DNA of 64,000 nt from Mycobacterium shigaense (GCF_002356315.1 NZ_AP018164.1:4092001-4156000); one strand, 5' to 3'; positions 32,768 through 41,307 are shown, counted from the first letter of the stretch. Notes: generated by a model not told the origin, from the sequence alone. A program made the numbers and translations.

Positions 32768-33700
32768 TCAGCCCCCGACGGCGTTGCGCACCGCCTCGAC
32801 GAAAGCCCGCAGGTCGCGTTCCCGATTCTCCGCGGCCAGCGGCCAGTAGGTCACCCGCAGATCGGTGACACCCGCTTTGACCTGGGCCGCCGCATCCGCC
32901 GCGACGGCGGCCAGGTCCGGTTGGCCGTCCGCGCCGGCCTTCACGCGCATCGCACCGCTGACCCCGAACCCCTCCGGATCGCCGCCGGCGCGTTCGACTT
33001 CCGCACGCATCCGCCCGACTCCACCCGCGATGTCCCGGACGTCCGGGCCCCACGGAATCCAGCAGCTGCCGAAACGAGCGAGCCGGGCAGCGACGCGCCG
33101 GTTCGACGTCCCACTTACCCAGATCGGCACCCCACCGGGTTGGACGGGCTTGGGCATCTGGTGGATCCGATCGAAGCTCAGCCGGGGCGAGCTATAGCTC
33201 ACTTCGTTCTCGCGCCACAGGCGCTGGCACACCTCGAGCGTCTCGTCCAGCAGGGCCCCGCGGCCGTCGAAGTCGACGCCGCAGGCTTCGTATTCCTCGC
33301 GCTGCCACCCCACGCCCACGCCGAGATCGATGCGACCGGACGACAGAACATCCAGGGTGGCAACGGTTTTCGCGAGTACCGCAGCCGGGCGCAGCGCGGC
33401 GAGCAGGATGTTGGTGCCCAACCGGATGCGTTCGGTCCGTGCCGCCAGAAAGGTCAGGACCGTCAGCGGCTCCAGCCAATGCCCGTCCGGGCCGGTGGGC
33501 TGGCGCCCGCCCGCGGTCCCCCCGGCTTTGGGATCGGCGTAGGCGTCCATGTTCATGCCGAACGCGACATGCTCGGAGACCAGCACCCGGTCGAACCCGC
33601 AGCTTTCCAGCAACTGCGTCCGGTCGGTGAGGTGGTCCCAGCCGGAAGGCGCCTCGGCCGAGAAGGAGGGAATGCCCATGGACAGCTGTATGGAGGCCAT
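32768..33700 (-). CDS. LLM-class (luciferase-like) F420-dependent oxidoreductase
   Basis: A 310-residue TIM-barrel enzyme. The N-terminal strand (IQLSMGIPSF), ESCGFDRVLVSEH, TFLAARTERIRLGTNI, GRIDLGVGVGWQREEYEACG and GVPIWVSGTS are family landmarks. These enzymes usually use F420H2 to reduce small molecules. The substrate is unknown. TACTCT on the minus strand (33712-33707) ends six bases before the ATG, which predicts a leaderless mRNA carrying this gene and mutT2. Confidence 0.9.
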   Translation of the reverse strand: MASIQLSMGIPSFSAEAPSGWDHLTDRTQLLESCGFDRVLVSEHVAFGMNMDAYADPKAGGTAGGRQPTGPDGHWLEPLTVLTFLAARTERIRLGTNILLAALRPAAVLAKTVATLDVLSSGRIDLGVGVGWQREEYEACGVDFDGRGALLDETLEVCQRLWRENEVSYSSPRLSFDRIHQMPKPVQPGGVPIWVSGTSNRRVAARLARFGSCWIPWGPDVRDIAGGVGRMRAEVERAGGDPEGFGVSGAMRVKAGADGQPDLAAVAADAAAQVKAGVTDLRVTYWPLAAENRERDLRAFVEAVRNAVGG

Positions 33701-33706
33701 TGCGGC

Positions 33707-33712
33707 AGAGTA
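33707..33712 (-). promoter_or_regulatory. -10 box of the LLM oxidoreductase gene (leaderless)
   Basis: TACTCT lies six bases before the start ATG at 33700. Confidence 0.5.
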
Positions 33713-33792
33713 ACCGATCGACGCGCGCCGCCCTCAGTCGTATCGTTGCACGACGAACTACGTTGCAGTCCAACAACTTTCGAGGTCGACGA

Positions 33793-33990
33793 TTATTTCC
33801 TGTTCCGGTAGACGTCAGCCAGGTCGGCGGCGATCAGCTTGGCGACCTCCCCCGCCCGCTCGGGGGTGTTGTACGGTCCGCCGATTTGGATGTACACGCT
33901 CCATCCGCCGTCGGGGTCCGCATTGACCTGCACGGCGTCGGACTGTTCGAGGTACTCGCGGTGCAGGCCGATGAACTCGTCGGGTTTCAT
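33793..33990 (-). CDS. 65-residue hypothetical protein
   Basis: Starts MKPDEFIGLHREYLEQSD and ends DLADVYRNRK. No membrane segment or cysteine; the mix of acidic helices and a short beta-like stretch (GGWSVYIQIGGPYNTP) suggests a small folded protein. TACCCT on the minus strand (34002-33997) ends six bases before the ATG, supporting a leaderless mRNA and the start. I do not recognise a family. Confidence 0.7.
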   Translation of the reverse strand: MKPDEFIGLHREYLEQSDAVQVNADPDGGWSVYIQIGGPYNTPERAGEVAKLIAADLADVYRNRK

Positions 33991-34141
33991 GCGGTCAGGG
34001 TAAGCCAGGGCAGGTCATGTCAGTGTGCTGTTCATGGTCGCGTTCGGCAAAGTTCGCGTAGCTGCGCCCAAAATTGGGATACCCCGTTAATGGTCGGCGG
34101 CTTGGCCACTGCGACTCCGCTTTGGTTTGCCCGCGCGGCGG

Positions 34142-34147
34142 TAGCGT
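34142..34147 (+). promoter_or_regulatory. -10 box of phhB (leaderless)
   Basis: TAGCGT ends seven bases before ATG 34155. Confidence 0.5.
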
Positions 34148-34154
34148 TGGGCGC

Positions 34155-34439
34155 ATGGCTGTGTTAACGGATGACCAAGTAGACGCCGCACTGCCCGACC
34201 TCGACGGCTGGGAGCGGGCCAACGGCGCGCTGCGCCGCTCGATCAAATTCGACAGTTTTCTTGCCGGCATCGACGCGGTGCGCCGGGTGGCCGAGCACGC
34301 CGAGCGCAAGGATCACCACCCGGACATCGACATTCGTTGGCGGACAGTGACTTTCGCGCTGGTTACGCATTCCGAGGGCGGCATCACCAAAAACGACGTC
34401 GAGATGGCCCGCGACATCAACGGGATCGTCGCCGGTTAA
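34155..34439 (+). CDS. phhB: pterin-4a-carbinolamine dehydratase-like protein PhhB
   Basis: A 94-residue protein with the family motif RKDHHPDIDIRW and a closing KNDVEMARDINGI. The enzyme dehydrates 4a-hydroxytetrahydropterin; in mycobacteria its real partner is unclear (Rv1159A). The start ATG 34155 matches the family N-terminus (AVLTDDQVDAAL), and the open frame upstream to 34074 is not coding. Its stop codon overlaps that of pimE (TTAA). Confidence 0.92.
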   Translation: MAVLTDDQVDAALPDLDGWERANGALRRSIKFDSFLAGIDAVRRVAEHAERKDHHPDIDIRWRTVTFALVTHSEGGITKNDVEMARDINGIVAG

Positions 34440-35758
34440 CCGAGCGGAGTCGTCGCCTTGGCGGCGGGCGGCCCGGTGACCGGGGCGACGGACTGCGCGG
34501 CGCGCCCGCCCCAGGTCGCGATCAGCATCAGGGTGACCACCGCCGCGCCGGTGTAGGCCAGCGCGGCCCAGGCGAGGTACCAGGGCCGGCTGATCTGCCA
34601 GATAGTCGGCTGGGCGAACAACAGTAACCACGGCACGCCGATGAGGGTCAGCACCAGCCAACCCCAGCCGGCGACCCGCGCACCGCGCCGCTCGCGCGCC
34701 GGCCCGTGCAGCAACCAGATCATCAGCGGCACCAGCCACACCCAGTGGTGGGTCCACGAGATCGGCGACACCAGCAGGCCGAACAGCTCGACCACCAACA
34801 GCTTCCCGAGCCGATCCGAACCGTCCAACGCGCGCCACGCCAGGACGGCGAGCACCGCTGTACCGGCGATCGCGATCAGGACCGGCGCACCGAATCCGGC
34901 GTCGTGGCCGAGAATCCGGGAGATGCCGCCGCGCCACGACTGATTGATTGACGTGGCTATGGGTCCCACCCGATGCGCGTCACCCAGCAGCTCGGTGAAG
35001 TAGTAGCGGGTCTGGTCGCCGACGACCACCGCCGAGAGCGCGACGGTGCCGAAGAAGACGACCGCCGAAAACACGGCCGCGCTGAAACGCCGGACGCCGA
35101 CGAGATAGGCGCCGGCGATGGCCGGCGTCAACTTGATCCCGGACGCCACGCCGATCAGCAGCCCCGACAGCCACCAGCGCGTCGTGTATACCCCGCAGAG
35201 GACGACCAGCAGCAGGAAGACGTTGATCTGCCCATAGTCGAAGTTGTTGCGCAGCGGCTCAATCCAGACGGTGACCGCCGTCCAGGCCATCGCGATACGC
35301 CCGCCGGCGCCGGCTGGCACGCCCAGCAGACGCTGGCTGATCCGTACCGAGCCGTACAACGCGGCGATCATGGCGACCTGCCACAGAAAACCCACCAGGC
35401 CGAACGGCAGCAGGTGCAGCGGGTAGAACACGATGGCCGCGAACGGTGGATAGGTGAACGGCAGCGGGAAGTCCGGCGTGTGCTCGCCGTAGACGAAGTT
35501 GTACAGGGTGCCGGGATGGTCGAGCGCGGCGGCGCCGCCGAGGTAGACGTGCAGGTCGACGAAGTTGGCGCCGTTGGGAGTCAGGTACGTCAGGGCCAGC
35601 CGCGCGGCGATGCTCGCGATCAGCAACACCGGCGCGCCCGTGGCGAGCAGACTCGCCAGCCGCCGGATAGTCGATGCCGCCGGGGCGGCCGAGGTGGTGT
35701 CTATGCGCCTGACTTTAGTGCGGCGGTCGTTTTCCGGGTGCTCGGTCACCGCTCCCAC
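34436..35758 (-). CDS. pimE: PimE, polyprenol-phosphate-dependent alpha-1,2-mannosyltransferase
   Basis: A 440-residue GT87 membrane enzyme that matches Rv1159 closely along its length (NGANFVDLHVY, PFTYPPFAAIVFYPLHL, SWRGGISRILGHDAGFG, SPISWTHHWVWLVPLMIWL). It adds the mannose that commits PIM4 to polar PIMs. The catalytic Asp is in FVDLHVY. About ten helices are visible. GTG 35758 and GTG 35749 are both possible starts. LpqW, which acts in the same branch point, is encoded nearby. Confidence 0.95.
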   Translation of the reverse strand: MGAVTEHPENDRRTKVRRIDTTSAAPAASTIRRLASLLATGAPVLLIASIAARLALTYLTPNGANFVDLHVYLGGAAALDHPGTLYNFVYGEHTPDFPLPFTYPPFAAIVFYPLHLLPFGLVGFLWQVAMIAALYGSVRISQRLLGVPAGAGGRIAMAWTAVTVWIEPLRNNFDYGQINVFLLLVVLCGVYTTRWWLSGLLIGVASGIKLTPAIAGAYLVGVRRFSAAVFSAVVFFGTVALSAVVVGDQTRYYFTELLGDAHRVGPIATSINQSWRGGISRILGHDAGFGAPVLIAIAGTAVLAVLAWRALDGSDRLGKLLVVELFGLLVSPISWTHHWVWLVPLMIWLLHGPARERRGARVAGWGWLVLTLIGVPWLLLFAQPTIWQISRPWYLAWAALAYTGAAVVTLMLIATWGGRAAQSVAPVTGPPAAKATTPLG

Positions 35759-35863
35759 TCGTATCGGTAACGATCAAATAAATGCCACACGTGTCACTTG
35801 AGTCCCATCAGCATCAAAGTAGCTTCAGGACCCGTCACCTGTTGTCGATCCCTTGGGGGAGCA

Positions 35864-36535
35864 ATGCCAACCATTTGGACTTACGCCAAAGCCGCCGCCG
35901 TCGTCGTCGGCTCGTCCGCTGCGCTACTGGCGGGCGGTATCGCCCACGCCGATCCCGTTCCGGGGGTTCCGGACCCGGTGCAGAACATTCCGCAGCAACT
36001 CATCGCTTCGGTGGCCAACGCGCCACAGATTCTGCAGAACTTCGCGACCGCGCTCGGCGCGCAGCCGCCCGCCGCGCCGGCCGCACCGGGCATCACCTTC
36101 CCGGGACTGAGCCCGGCCTCGGCGGGGACGGCGTCGTCCCCGGCGGCCGTTCCGTCGATTCCCGGCCTGTCACCGGCCGCCCCCGCCGCTCCCACGGCGC
36201 CGACCATTCCCGGACTGAACTCGATTCCGGGGCTGGCGCAAACGACTCCGGCGGCACCGGCCAGTCCGGCGATTCCGGGGCTCAGCTCGATCCCGGGGTT
36301 GACTCCGGCGGCACCGGCCGCCGCGCCGGCGTCGAACCTGCCCCAGGTGGCGAAGGTCGACATGCCGGCGCTGCCCGGCCTGCCGCTGAACGTGCCGCCG
36401 AAGCTGTCGTTGCCTGGTGATCTGCCGGCGCTGGCCTCGAGTGCCCTCCCGGGTGCGGCGACCGCCCCTGCCGCAGCCGCACCGGCCGCGCCTGCGCCGC
36501 TCGCGGCGCCGTCGCTGCTGTCCGCGCTGCCCTGA
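35864..36535 (+). CDS. Ala/Pro-rich secreted protein, Rv1158c-like
   Basis: A 223-residue exported protein. ATG 35864 follows GGGGGA and starts a signal peptide ending at AGGIAHA-D (about residue 26). The mature part is Ala/Pro-rich with repeats of the type IPGLNSIPGL and IPGLSSIPGL. No enzyme motif is seen. It shares a divergent 105-base upstream region with pimE and is followed by a similar secreted protein. M. tuberculosis has the same pair (Rv1158c, Rv1157c). Confidence 0.88.
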   Translation: MPTIWTYAKAAAVVVGSSAALLAGGIAHADPVPGVPDPVQNIPQQLIASVANAPQILQNFATALGAQPPAAPAAPGITFPGLSPASAGTASSPAAVPSIPGLSPAAPAAPTAPTIPGLNSIPGLAQTTPAAPASPAIPGLSSIPGLTPAAPAAAPASNLPQVAKVDMPALPGLPLNVPPKLSLPGDLPALASSALPGAATAPAAAAPAAPAPLAAPSLLSALP

Positions 36536-36583
36536 TCAAACACCGTTAGACGACTAACCCACTACCCAGGACCGGAGGACATC

Positions 36584-37621
36584 GTGGGAAGCACTTGGAA
36601 TCTGTCCAAAGGTGTGGCCGCTGTCGTCACGGCATCGGCTGCCGCGTTCGGGTTCTCCCCGAGCGCGGCAGCCGACCCGGCGGCACCGCTCCCGGCACCG
36701 CAACCGAACTCGACCCAGCAGCTACCGGGTCTGCCCGCGTTGTCGGAGCTGAGCCCGATCATTCAGCAGGCCGCCGGCAACCCCGGCCAGGCCACCCAGC
36801 TGCTGATGTCGGCGGCGCAGGCGTTCACGCACAATGCCACCGCACCGAGCGAGTCCAAGAACGTGGCCGCGACGGTGAATCAGTTTGTCCAGGAGCCGGG
36901 TTCGCCGCTGCCCGGCGCGCCGGCCCCGGCACCCAGCGCCGCGACCCCGGCCGAGAGCCTGCCGCCCGAGCACGTGCCCGCGGCCGGCATCGAGCCCGGT
37001 TTCCAGTCCCACTTGCCGCAGGGCGTCGACCCGGTCCACGCGGTGGGTCCCGGCGCGGCCGCGCCGGCTCCCGTCGCCGCCCCGCCCGCGGCCGCAGCTG
37101 CTCCTGCGGGGCCACCCGCTCCGGCGGCGGCACCAGCGCCCGCTCCGGCGGCGGCACCAGCGCCCGCTCCGGCGCCGGCTCCCGCGGCGGCGGCTCCGGG
37201 CTTTGGCCCTGACTCCCCCGTCACGCAGGACTTCATGTACCCGTCGATCGGCACGAATTGCCTTGCGGACGGCACCAGCTCGATAGCGACGGCGCTGTCG
37301 GTGGCCGGGCCGGCCAAGATTCCGCTACCCGGCCCCGGACCCGGCCAGACCGCCTATGTGTTCACCGCGGTCGGCACGCCCGGACCCGCGGAGACGCAGA
37401 AGCTGCCGCTCAATGTCACGTGGGTGAACCTGACCACGGGCAAGTCGGGCACCGTGACGCTCAAGCCACGCACCGACATCAACCCCGACGGGCCGACGAC
37501 ACTGACCGCCATCGCCGACACCGGCCCGGGCAGCGTCATGTCGACGATCTTCGGTCAGGTCACGACCAAAGAAAAACAGTGCCAATTCATGCCCACCATC
37601 GGCTCGACGGTGGTGCCGTAG
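36584..37621 (+). CDS. Ala/Pro-rich secreted protein, Rv1157c-like
   Basis: A 345-residue exported protein. GTG 36584 is behind GGAGG; a signal peptide ends near SPSAAA-D. An Ala/Pro low-complexity linker (about residues 110-215) separates a helical N-terminal part from a C-terminal beta-rich domain (DSPVTQDFMYPSIGTNCLAD onward) with two cysteines, CLADG and KQCQF, that could form a disulfide. Function is unknown. It follows the Rv1158c-like gene by 48 bases and ends before a strong hairpin. Confidence 0.88.
   Translation: MGSTWNLSKGVAAVVTASAAAFGFSPSAAADPAAPLPAPQPNSTQQLPGLPALSELSPIIQQAAGNPGQATQLLMSAAQAFTHNATAPSESKNVAATVNQFVQEPGSPLPGAPAPAPSAATPAESLPPEHVPAAGIEPGFQSHLPQGVDPVHAVGPGAAAPAPVAAPPAAAAAPAGPPAPAAAPAPAPAAAPAPAPAPAPAAAAPGFGPDSPVTQDFMYPSIGTNCLADGTSSIATALSVAGPAKIPLPGPGPGQTAYVFTAVGTPGPAETQKLPLNVTWVNLTTGKSGTVTLKPRTDINPDGPTTLTAIADTGPGSVMSTIFGQVTTKEKQCQFMPTIGSTVVP
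37121..37168 (+). repeat. tandem 24-bp duplication in the Rv1157c-like gene
   Basis: Two exact copies of a 24-base unit encode repeated Ala-Pro blocks. The duplication is in frame. Confidence 0.85.
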
Positions 37622-37647
37622 CCGCCGACCAATACCCTCCCCCGGTG

Positions 37648-37682
37648 CGAGCGCGCGTGTCACCGCACGACACGCGCGCTCG
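37648..37682 (+). terminator. GC-rich hairpin terminator after the Rv1157c-like gene
   Basis: Fourteen bases (37648-37661) pair perfectly with 37669-37682 across a seven-base loop, 26 bases after the stop. There is no U-tail, as is common for mycobacterial intrinsic terminators. Confidence 0.7.
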
Positions 37683-37710
37683 TCCTATGTGTGAGGTTGT
37701 CGGTCTGCAA

Positions 37711-37772
37711 CGCCGAACGTGTACTGGTTGCGGAATTCGCGCTGATTTCTCGCAGTGAGTCCACGTTCGGCG
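37711..37772 (-). repeat. long-armed inverted repeat downstream of the DUF1059-like gene
   Basis: CGCCGAACGTG (37711-37721) and CACGTTCGGCG (37762-37772) pair perfectly around 40 bases that hold a shorter TGCG/CGCA stem. It begins 27 bases after the end of the minus-strand small gene and may end that transcript. Confidence 0.5.
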
Positions 37773-37798
37773 AGGCTGCTGACGCCGGGACGCCGGAG

Positions 37799-37945
37799 TC
37801 AGTACGCCATGAACAAAATCGCGTCGCGGTCGTAATCCAGGCCCGGATGCACGCTGGCAAGGTGAGCCTGGGTCAGCTCGACCAGCTCGTCCTCGTCCTT
37901 GCCGACGATGGCCTCTCCGCACGGACACGTGATGTGCGTCTTCAC
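37799..37945 (-). CDS. 48-residue DUF1059-like small protein
   Basis: GTG 37945 with GGAAGG upstream opens VKTHITCPCGEAIVGKDEDE, ending DAILFMAY, stop 37799. CPCG, the acidic turn and the conserved His/Asp (AHLASVHPGLDYDRDA) fit small DUF1059-type proteins that may bind metal. It is 27 bases downstream of the HhH-GPD gene on the same strand and likely co-transcribed. Confidence 0.75.
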   Translation of the reverse strand: MKTHITCPCGEAIVGKDEDELVELTQAHLASVHPGLDYDRDAILFMAY

Positions 37946-37972
37946 GTTGGCGCCTTCCCTTCTGGTGAACTA

Positions 37973-38560
37973 TTACTTGGCCGCCTTGGCAGCCGCTTTC
38001 AGCTGCTTTTTGTACGATCGCACTTCGCTCATCGACTGGGCGTCGACGATGTCGGCGACGGAGATGTGCGTGCCGGCCTTGCCGAACTGCCCGGCCGCCG
38101 CGCGCCATCCCTTCGGCGTGACGCCGTACTGCTTGCCCAGCAATGCCAGAAAGATCTGGGCCTTCACCTCGCCGAAACCGGGTAACCCCTTGATGCGCCG
38201 CAGCAGCTCGTCGCCGTCGGGGTCGCCGGCGGTCCACAAGCCGGCGGCGTCGCCGTCGTAGCGGTCGACGATGATCTGGGCCAGGGTCTGGATCCGCTTG
38301 GCCATCGATCCCGGAAATCGGTGTATCGCAGGTCTTTCCGAGCACAGCGCGGCGAACTTGTCGGGGTCGTAGTCGGCGATCTCGGCCGCCGAAAGCGTTC
38401 CCGACCTGCCCATCCGGTCCGCGATCTTCTTCGGTCCCGCGAAGGCGGTCTCAAACGGCACCTGCTGATCGAGAACCATTCCGATGAGCAGGGCCAACGG
38501 ATCTTCGTCCAGCAGCGCGTCGGCCTCGGGATCTTGCGCGAGCCACAGTTTGACTGTCAC
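37973..38560 (-). CDS. HhH-GPD family base-excision-repair-like protein (Rv1156-like)
   Basis: A 195-residue protein with the helix-hairpin-helix LPGFGEVKAQIFLALLGKQYGV (about residues 125-146) of DNA glycosylases, and a basic Lys-rich tail. It is the uncharacterised HhH-GPD subfamily found at this locus in mycobacteria. A clear catalytic Asp after the hairpin is not obvious, so glycosylase activity is not assured. Start GTG 38560 has AAAGG upstream. Confidence 0.85.
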   Translation of the reverse strand: MTVKLWLAQDPEADALLDEDPLALLIGMVLDQQVPFETAFAGPKKIADRMGRSGTLSAAEIADYDPDKFAALCSERPAIHRFPGSMAKRIQTLAQIIVDRYDGDAAGLWTAGDPDGDELLRRIKGLPGFGEVKAQIFLALLGKQYGVTPKGWRAAAGQFGKAGTHISVADIVDAQSMSEVRSYKKQLKAAAKAAK

Positions 38561-38637
38561 GGACCAACCTTTCCGCTGAACACCCTAAGCCCGATGGTTG
38601 AGAGACTACTCACCAGCAATCACCGCGTTATCGTGAC

Positions 38638-39171
38638 GTGGTGCTGAATGTGGCCAAACTGGAACTAATGCTGGCCCGCGACGAACTGCGTGCGCTCGTC
38701 AACGCGTATTGCCGGGCCGTCGACCGCGCCGACTACGCGGCCCTGCGGCAGCTGTACCACCCCGACGCGACCGACACGCACGGTGAGTTCTCGACCGGTG
38801 GCGTCGAGCAGTTCATCGAGCAGCTGCAGGCCGCGGAGCCGTATGTGCGTGTCTCCCAACACAACATCACCACGACGAACTTCGTCATCGACGGCGACAC
38901 CGCCCGCGGCGAGATCTACTGCCTGGTGTTCCACACCTTCGCCGGTCCCGAGCACGACATCGACGTCCTCATCGGCGGCCGGTACCTCGACGAGTACACC
39001 CAGCACGACGGGCGGTGGAAATTCAGCCGGCGCACCATCGTGGCGGATTGGTCATACCAAAACGACCCGTCCCGAGTGGACTTCTCGCATCCCAGCACCC
39101 GGGGCAGTCTGCGCGGCCGACCGGGCCGGACCGACCCGTCGATCGGCCTCTTCACACAGTCACAAGGCTAA
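38638..39171 (+). CDS. SnoaL/NTF2-like protein
   Basis: A 177-residue protein of the SnoaL-like cone fold: helical start (ARDELRALVNAYCRAVDRAD), LYHPDATDTHGEF, then strands ending GRWKFSRRTIVADWSYQN. Such proteins are isomerases, cyclases or dehydratases on small hydrophobic substrates. The function here is unknown. Start GTG 38638, with GTG 38647 an alternative. It ends 25 bases before the convergent DUF5302 gene. Confidence 0.85.
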   Translation: MVLNVAKLELMLARDELRALVNAYCRAVDRADYAALRQLYHPDATDTHGEFSTGGVEQFIEQLQAAEPYVRVSQHNITTTNFVIDGDTARGEIYCLVFHTFAGPEHDIDVLIGGRYLDEYTQHDGRWKFSRRTIVADWSYQNDPSRVDFSHPSTRGSLRGRPGRTDPSIGLFTQSQG

Positions 39172-39196
39172 CGAAAGGCCTTGTCCGCCGGGGGAT

Positions 39197-39388
39197 TTAG
39201 CCGCTCTTGCGCCGGAACTCCCGATGGCTGCCCGCCGCTCCGTGCGCCCGCGACTGCTTGCCGCCGGCGTCCTTGTGGGCGGCCCCGCCGGAAGACTTGG
39301 ACATCTTGCGCTCCAGGGCCTCGCGAAATTTGCGCTTGTTCTCGTCCTCTGCGCCCGAAGCGTCCTGTTTGGAGTTCGATTCAGCCAT
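39197..39388 (-). CDS. DUF5302 small basic protein
   Basis: A 63-residue highly charged, probably disordered protein (MAESNSKQDASGAEDENKRK to HREFRRKSG) with the KFREALERKM core of DUF5302. Function is unknown. TAGGCT (39400-39395, minus) ends six bases before the ATG, which predicts a leaderless mRNA. Confidence 0.82.
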   Translation of the reverse strand: MAESNSKQDASGAEDENKRKFREALERKMSKSSGGAAHKDAGGKQSRAHGAAGSHREFRRKSG

Positions 39389-39406
39389 ACCGGCAGCCTA
39401 GCCCTG

Positions 39407-39850
39407 CTACCGCTTGCCCGGCGGCATGCCGTACAGATGGGAGATCGGCAGCCTCAGCACCACCCGCCGATCCGTGACCATCGCCCGCCGGTAGTCGTCC
39501 CAGTCGGGGTGCTCACCGGCGATGTTGCGATACAGCGCAATCAGCGCCTCCACGGTGTCGTCACCGGGTGCCGCCGCCGGGGGCGTCAGCTCCGCGACGC
39601 CCTCGGCGACGGCATACGACCAGCCGTCGTCGGAGTCGACCAGGATCGAGGCCCGCGGATCTCGGCGCAGGTTGCGGGTCTTGGCGCGCGGCTCGGTGAT
39701 CGACACCCGGATCACCAACTCCCGCGGGTCGAAGTGGTAGCTCACGTTCGACAGTTGCGGCCGCCCGTCGCGCTTGATCGTGGCCAGCACCCCCAGGGAG
39801 TTCCCACTGATCAGGGCCAACAGCTTGTCGTCGAAGACTTGGCGTCCCAT
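39407..39850 (-). CDS. Rv1155-like F420-binding split-beta-barrel protein (PPOX class)
   Basis: A 147-residue flavin/deazaflavin-binding protein: DDKLLALISGNSLGVLATIK, GRPQLSNVSYHFD, KTRNLRRDPRASILVDSDDG. Rv1155 binds F420 and acts as a reductase-like protein. TAGGCT (39862-39857, minus) ends six bases before the ATG, again a leaderless promoter. The start is 32 bases from the divergent DUF1697 gene. Confidence 0.93.
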   Translation of the reverse strand: MGRQVFDDKLLALISGNSLGVLATIKRDGRPQLSNVSYHFDPRELVIRVSITEPRAKTRNLRRDPRASILVDSDDGWSYAVAEGVAELTPPAAAPGDDTVEALIALYRNIAGEHPDWDDYRRAMVTDRRVVLRLPISHLYGMPPGKR

Positions 39851-39882
39851 GTAAGGAGCCTACGTCGTGCTGAAATCGCAGG

Positions 39883-40414
39883 ATGACCACGTACGCGGCA
39901 TTTCTGCGCGGCGTCAATGTCGGCGGTGTCAACCTCAAGATGGCCGAGGTCGCCGGCGCCTTGACCGCCGTGGGGTTCACCAACGTGCGCACCGTCCTGG
40001 CCAGTGGGAATGTGCTGCTGGACTCGGCGCCGACCGCGGCCATCGTGCGCAAGAAGGCCGAAGTGGCGTTGCGCGAAAAGCTTCGGTTACCAGGCGTGGG
40101 TTCTTCCCTACGCCGTCGACACCGTGCGCGCCATCGACGCCGCGTACCCATTCGAACGCGATGTCGACGGCTCCCAGTGTTACGTCACGTTCGTCGCGGA
40201 CACCGCCGTGCTCGACGAGCTCGCCGCGCTGGGCGACAAGGCCGGCGCCGACGAGAAGATCAGCCGCGGCCCCGACCGGCTGGGCGTCATCTACTGGCAG
40301 GTGCCCAAGGGCGCCACCCTGGACAGCACCATCGGCAAGACGATGGGCAAGCCGCGCTATAAATCGTCGACCACCACCCGCAACCTGCGCACACTGGCCA
40401 AACTCTTAGGGTGA
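39883..40414 (+). pseudogene. DUF1697 protein (Rv1154c-like) broken by a one-base insertion
   Basis: The first frame reads MTTYAAFLRGVNVGGVNLKM to VALREK (39883-40080), then goes out of frame. The rest of the family (FGYQAWVLPYAVDTVRAIDA to NLRTLAKLLG) continues in the next frame from about 40082 to 40414. One extra C at 40081, which creates AAGCTT, explains the break. Removing it restores a protein of about 176 residues. No other damage is visible, so the lesion is recent or a base-calling error. Function of DUF1697 is unknown. Confidence 0.88.
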
Positions 40415-40445
40415 CGGCGGGCAATGCTGGGTAACGTGTGCGTCG

Positions 40446-41276
40446 ATGACCTCTATTCACCAGCCGGAAAAGGTCTCCCTCGGCGGCGTATCCGAGACCG
40501 CGCTGCTGACGCTCAACGCCCGGGCACAGGCGGCACGTCGGCCCGATCCAGTCATTGACGACCCGCTGGCGATCGCGCTGGTCGACTCGATCGACTACGA
40601 CTTCGCGAAGTTCGGCCGCGCTCGCCAGGACACGGCGCTGCGCGCGAGGCTCTTCGACGCCCAGACCCTGGCCTACCTGACGCAGCACCCGGCAGCCACG
40701 GTCGTCGCGCTGGCCGAAGGTCTGCAAACGAGCTTCTGGCGGTTGGACGCGGCCATCCCGGAAGCCCAATTTCCTTGGCTGACGGTCGAGTTACCCGAAA
40801 TCGTCGATCTGCGGTCGCGGCTGCTTCCGGCTTCTTCGCGGGCCACGATGCGCGCCCAGTCGGCTCTGGACTACAGCTGGATGGATGCGGTGGACTCCTC
40901 GCAGGGGGTATTCATCACCGCCGAGGGATTGCTCATGTATCTGCAGCCCGAGCAGGCGATGGGGCTGATCACCCAGTGCGCCAAGAGTTTTCCGGGCGGT
41001 CGGATGATGTTCGACCTGCCGCCGACGTTGTTCGCCCGAATGGGCAGGCGCGGCCTGCGCACCTCGCGGCGATACCGGGTGCCCCCGTTGTCGTTCAGCC
41101 TGTCGGCGTCTCAGGCCGCCGACCTGGTGCACACGGTGCCCGGGGTGCACGCGGTCTACAACCTGCGGCTGCCACCCGGGCGCGGCCGGGCCTACAACGC
41201 CACCGTGTCCCTCATCTATCGGGCGGGTTTCCTCAAGGCACTGCGACCGTGCCTGGCGCTGCTCGAGTTCGGCTAG
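40446..41276 (+). CDS. omt: class I SAM-dependent methyltransferase (Omt, Rv1153c-like), copy 1
   Basis: A 276-residue LCM/TcmP-type methyltransferase. VSETALLTLNARAQAARRPD, the SAM-site VVALAEGLQTSFWRLD and FITAEGLLMYLQPEQAMGL are visible. Substrate is unknown. TAACGT (40432-40437) ends eight bases before the ATG. A close paralogue follows 31 bases downstream. Confidence 0.88.
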   Translation: MTSIHQPEKVSLGGVSETALLTLNARAQAARRPDPVIDDPLAIALVDSIDYDFAKFGRARQDTALRARLFDAQTLAYLTQHPAATVVALAEGLQTSFWRLDAAIPEAQFPWLTVELPEIVDLRSRLLPASSRATMRAQSALDYSWMDAVDSSQGVFITAEGLLMYLQPEQAMGLITQCAKSFPGGRMMFDLPPTLFARMGRRGLRTSRRYRVPPLSFSLSASQAADLVHTVPGVHAVYNLRLPPGRGRAYNATVSLIYRAGFLKALRPCLALLEFG

Positions 41277-41307
41277 GCACACCCGACCGCCAGGTACGTT
41301 TGATCAG

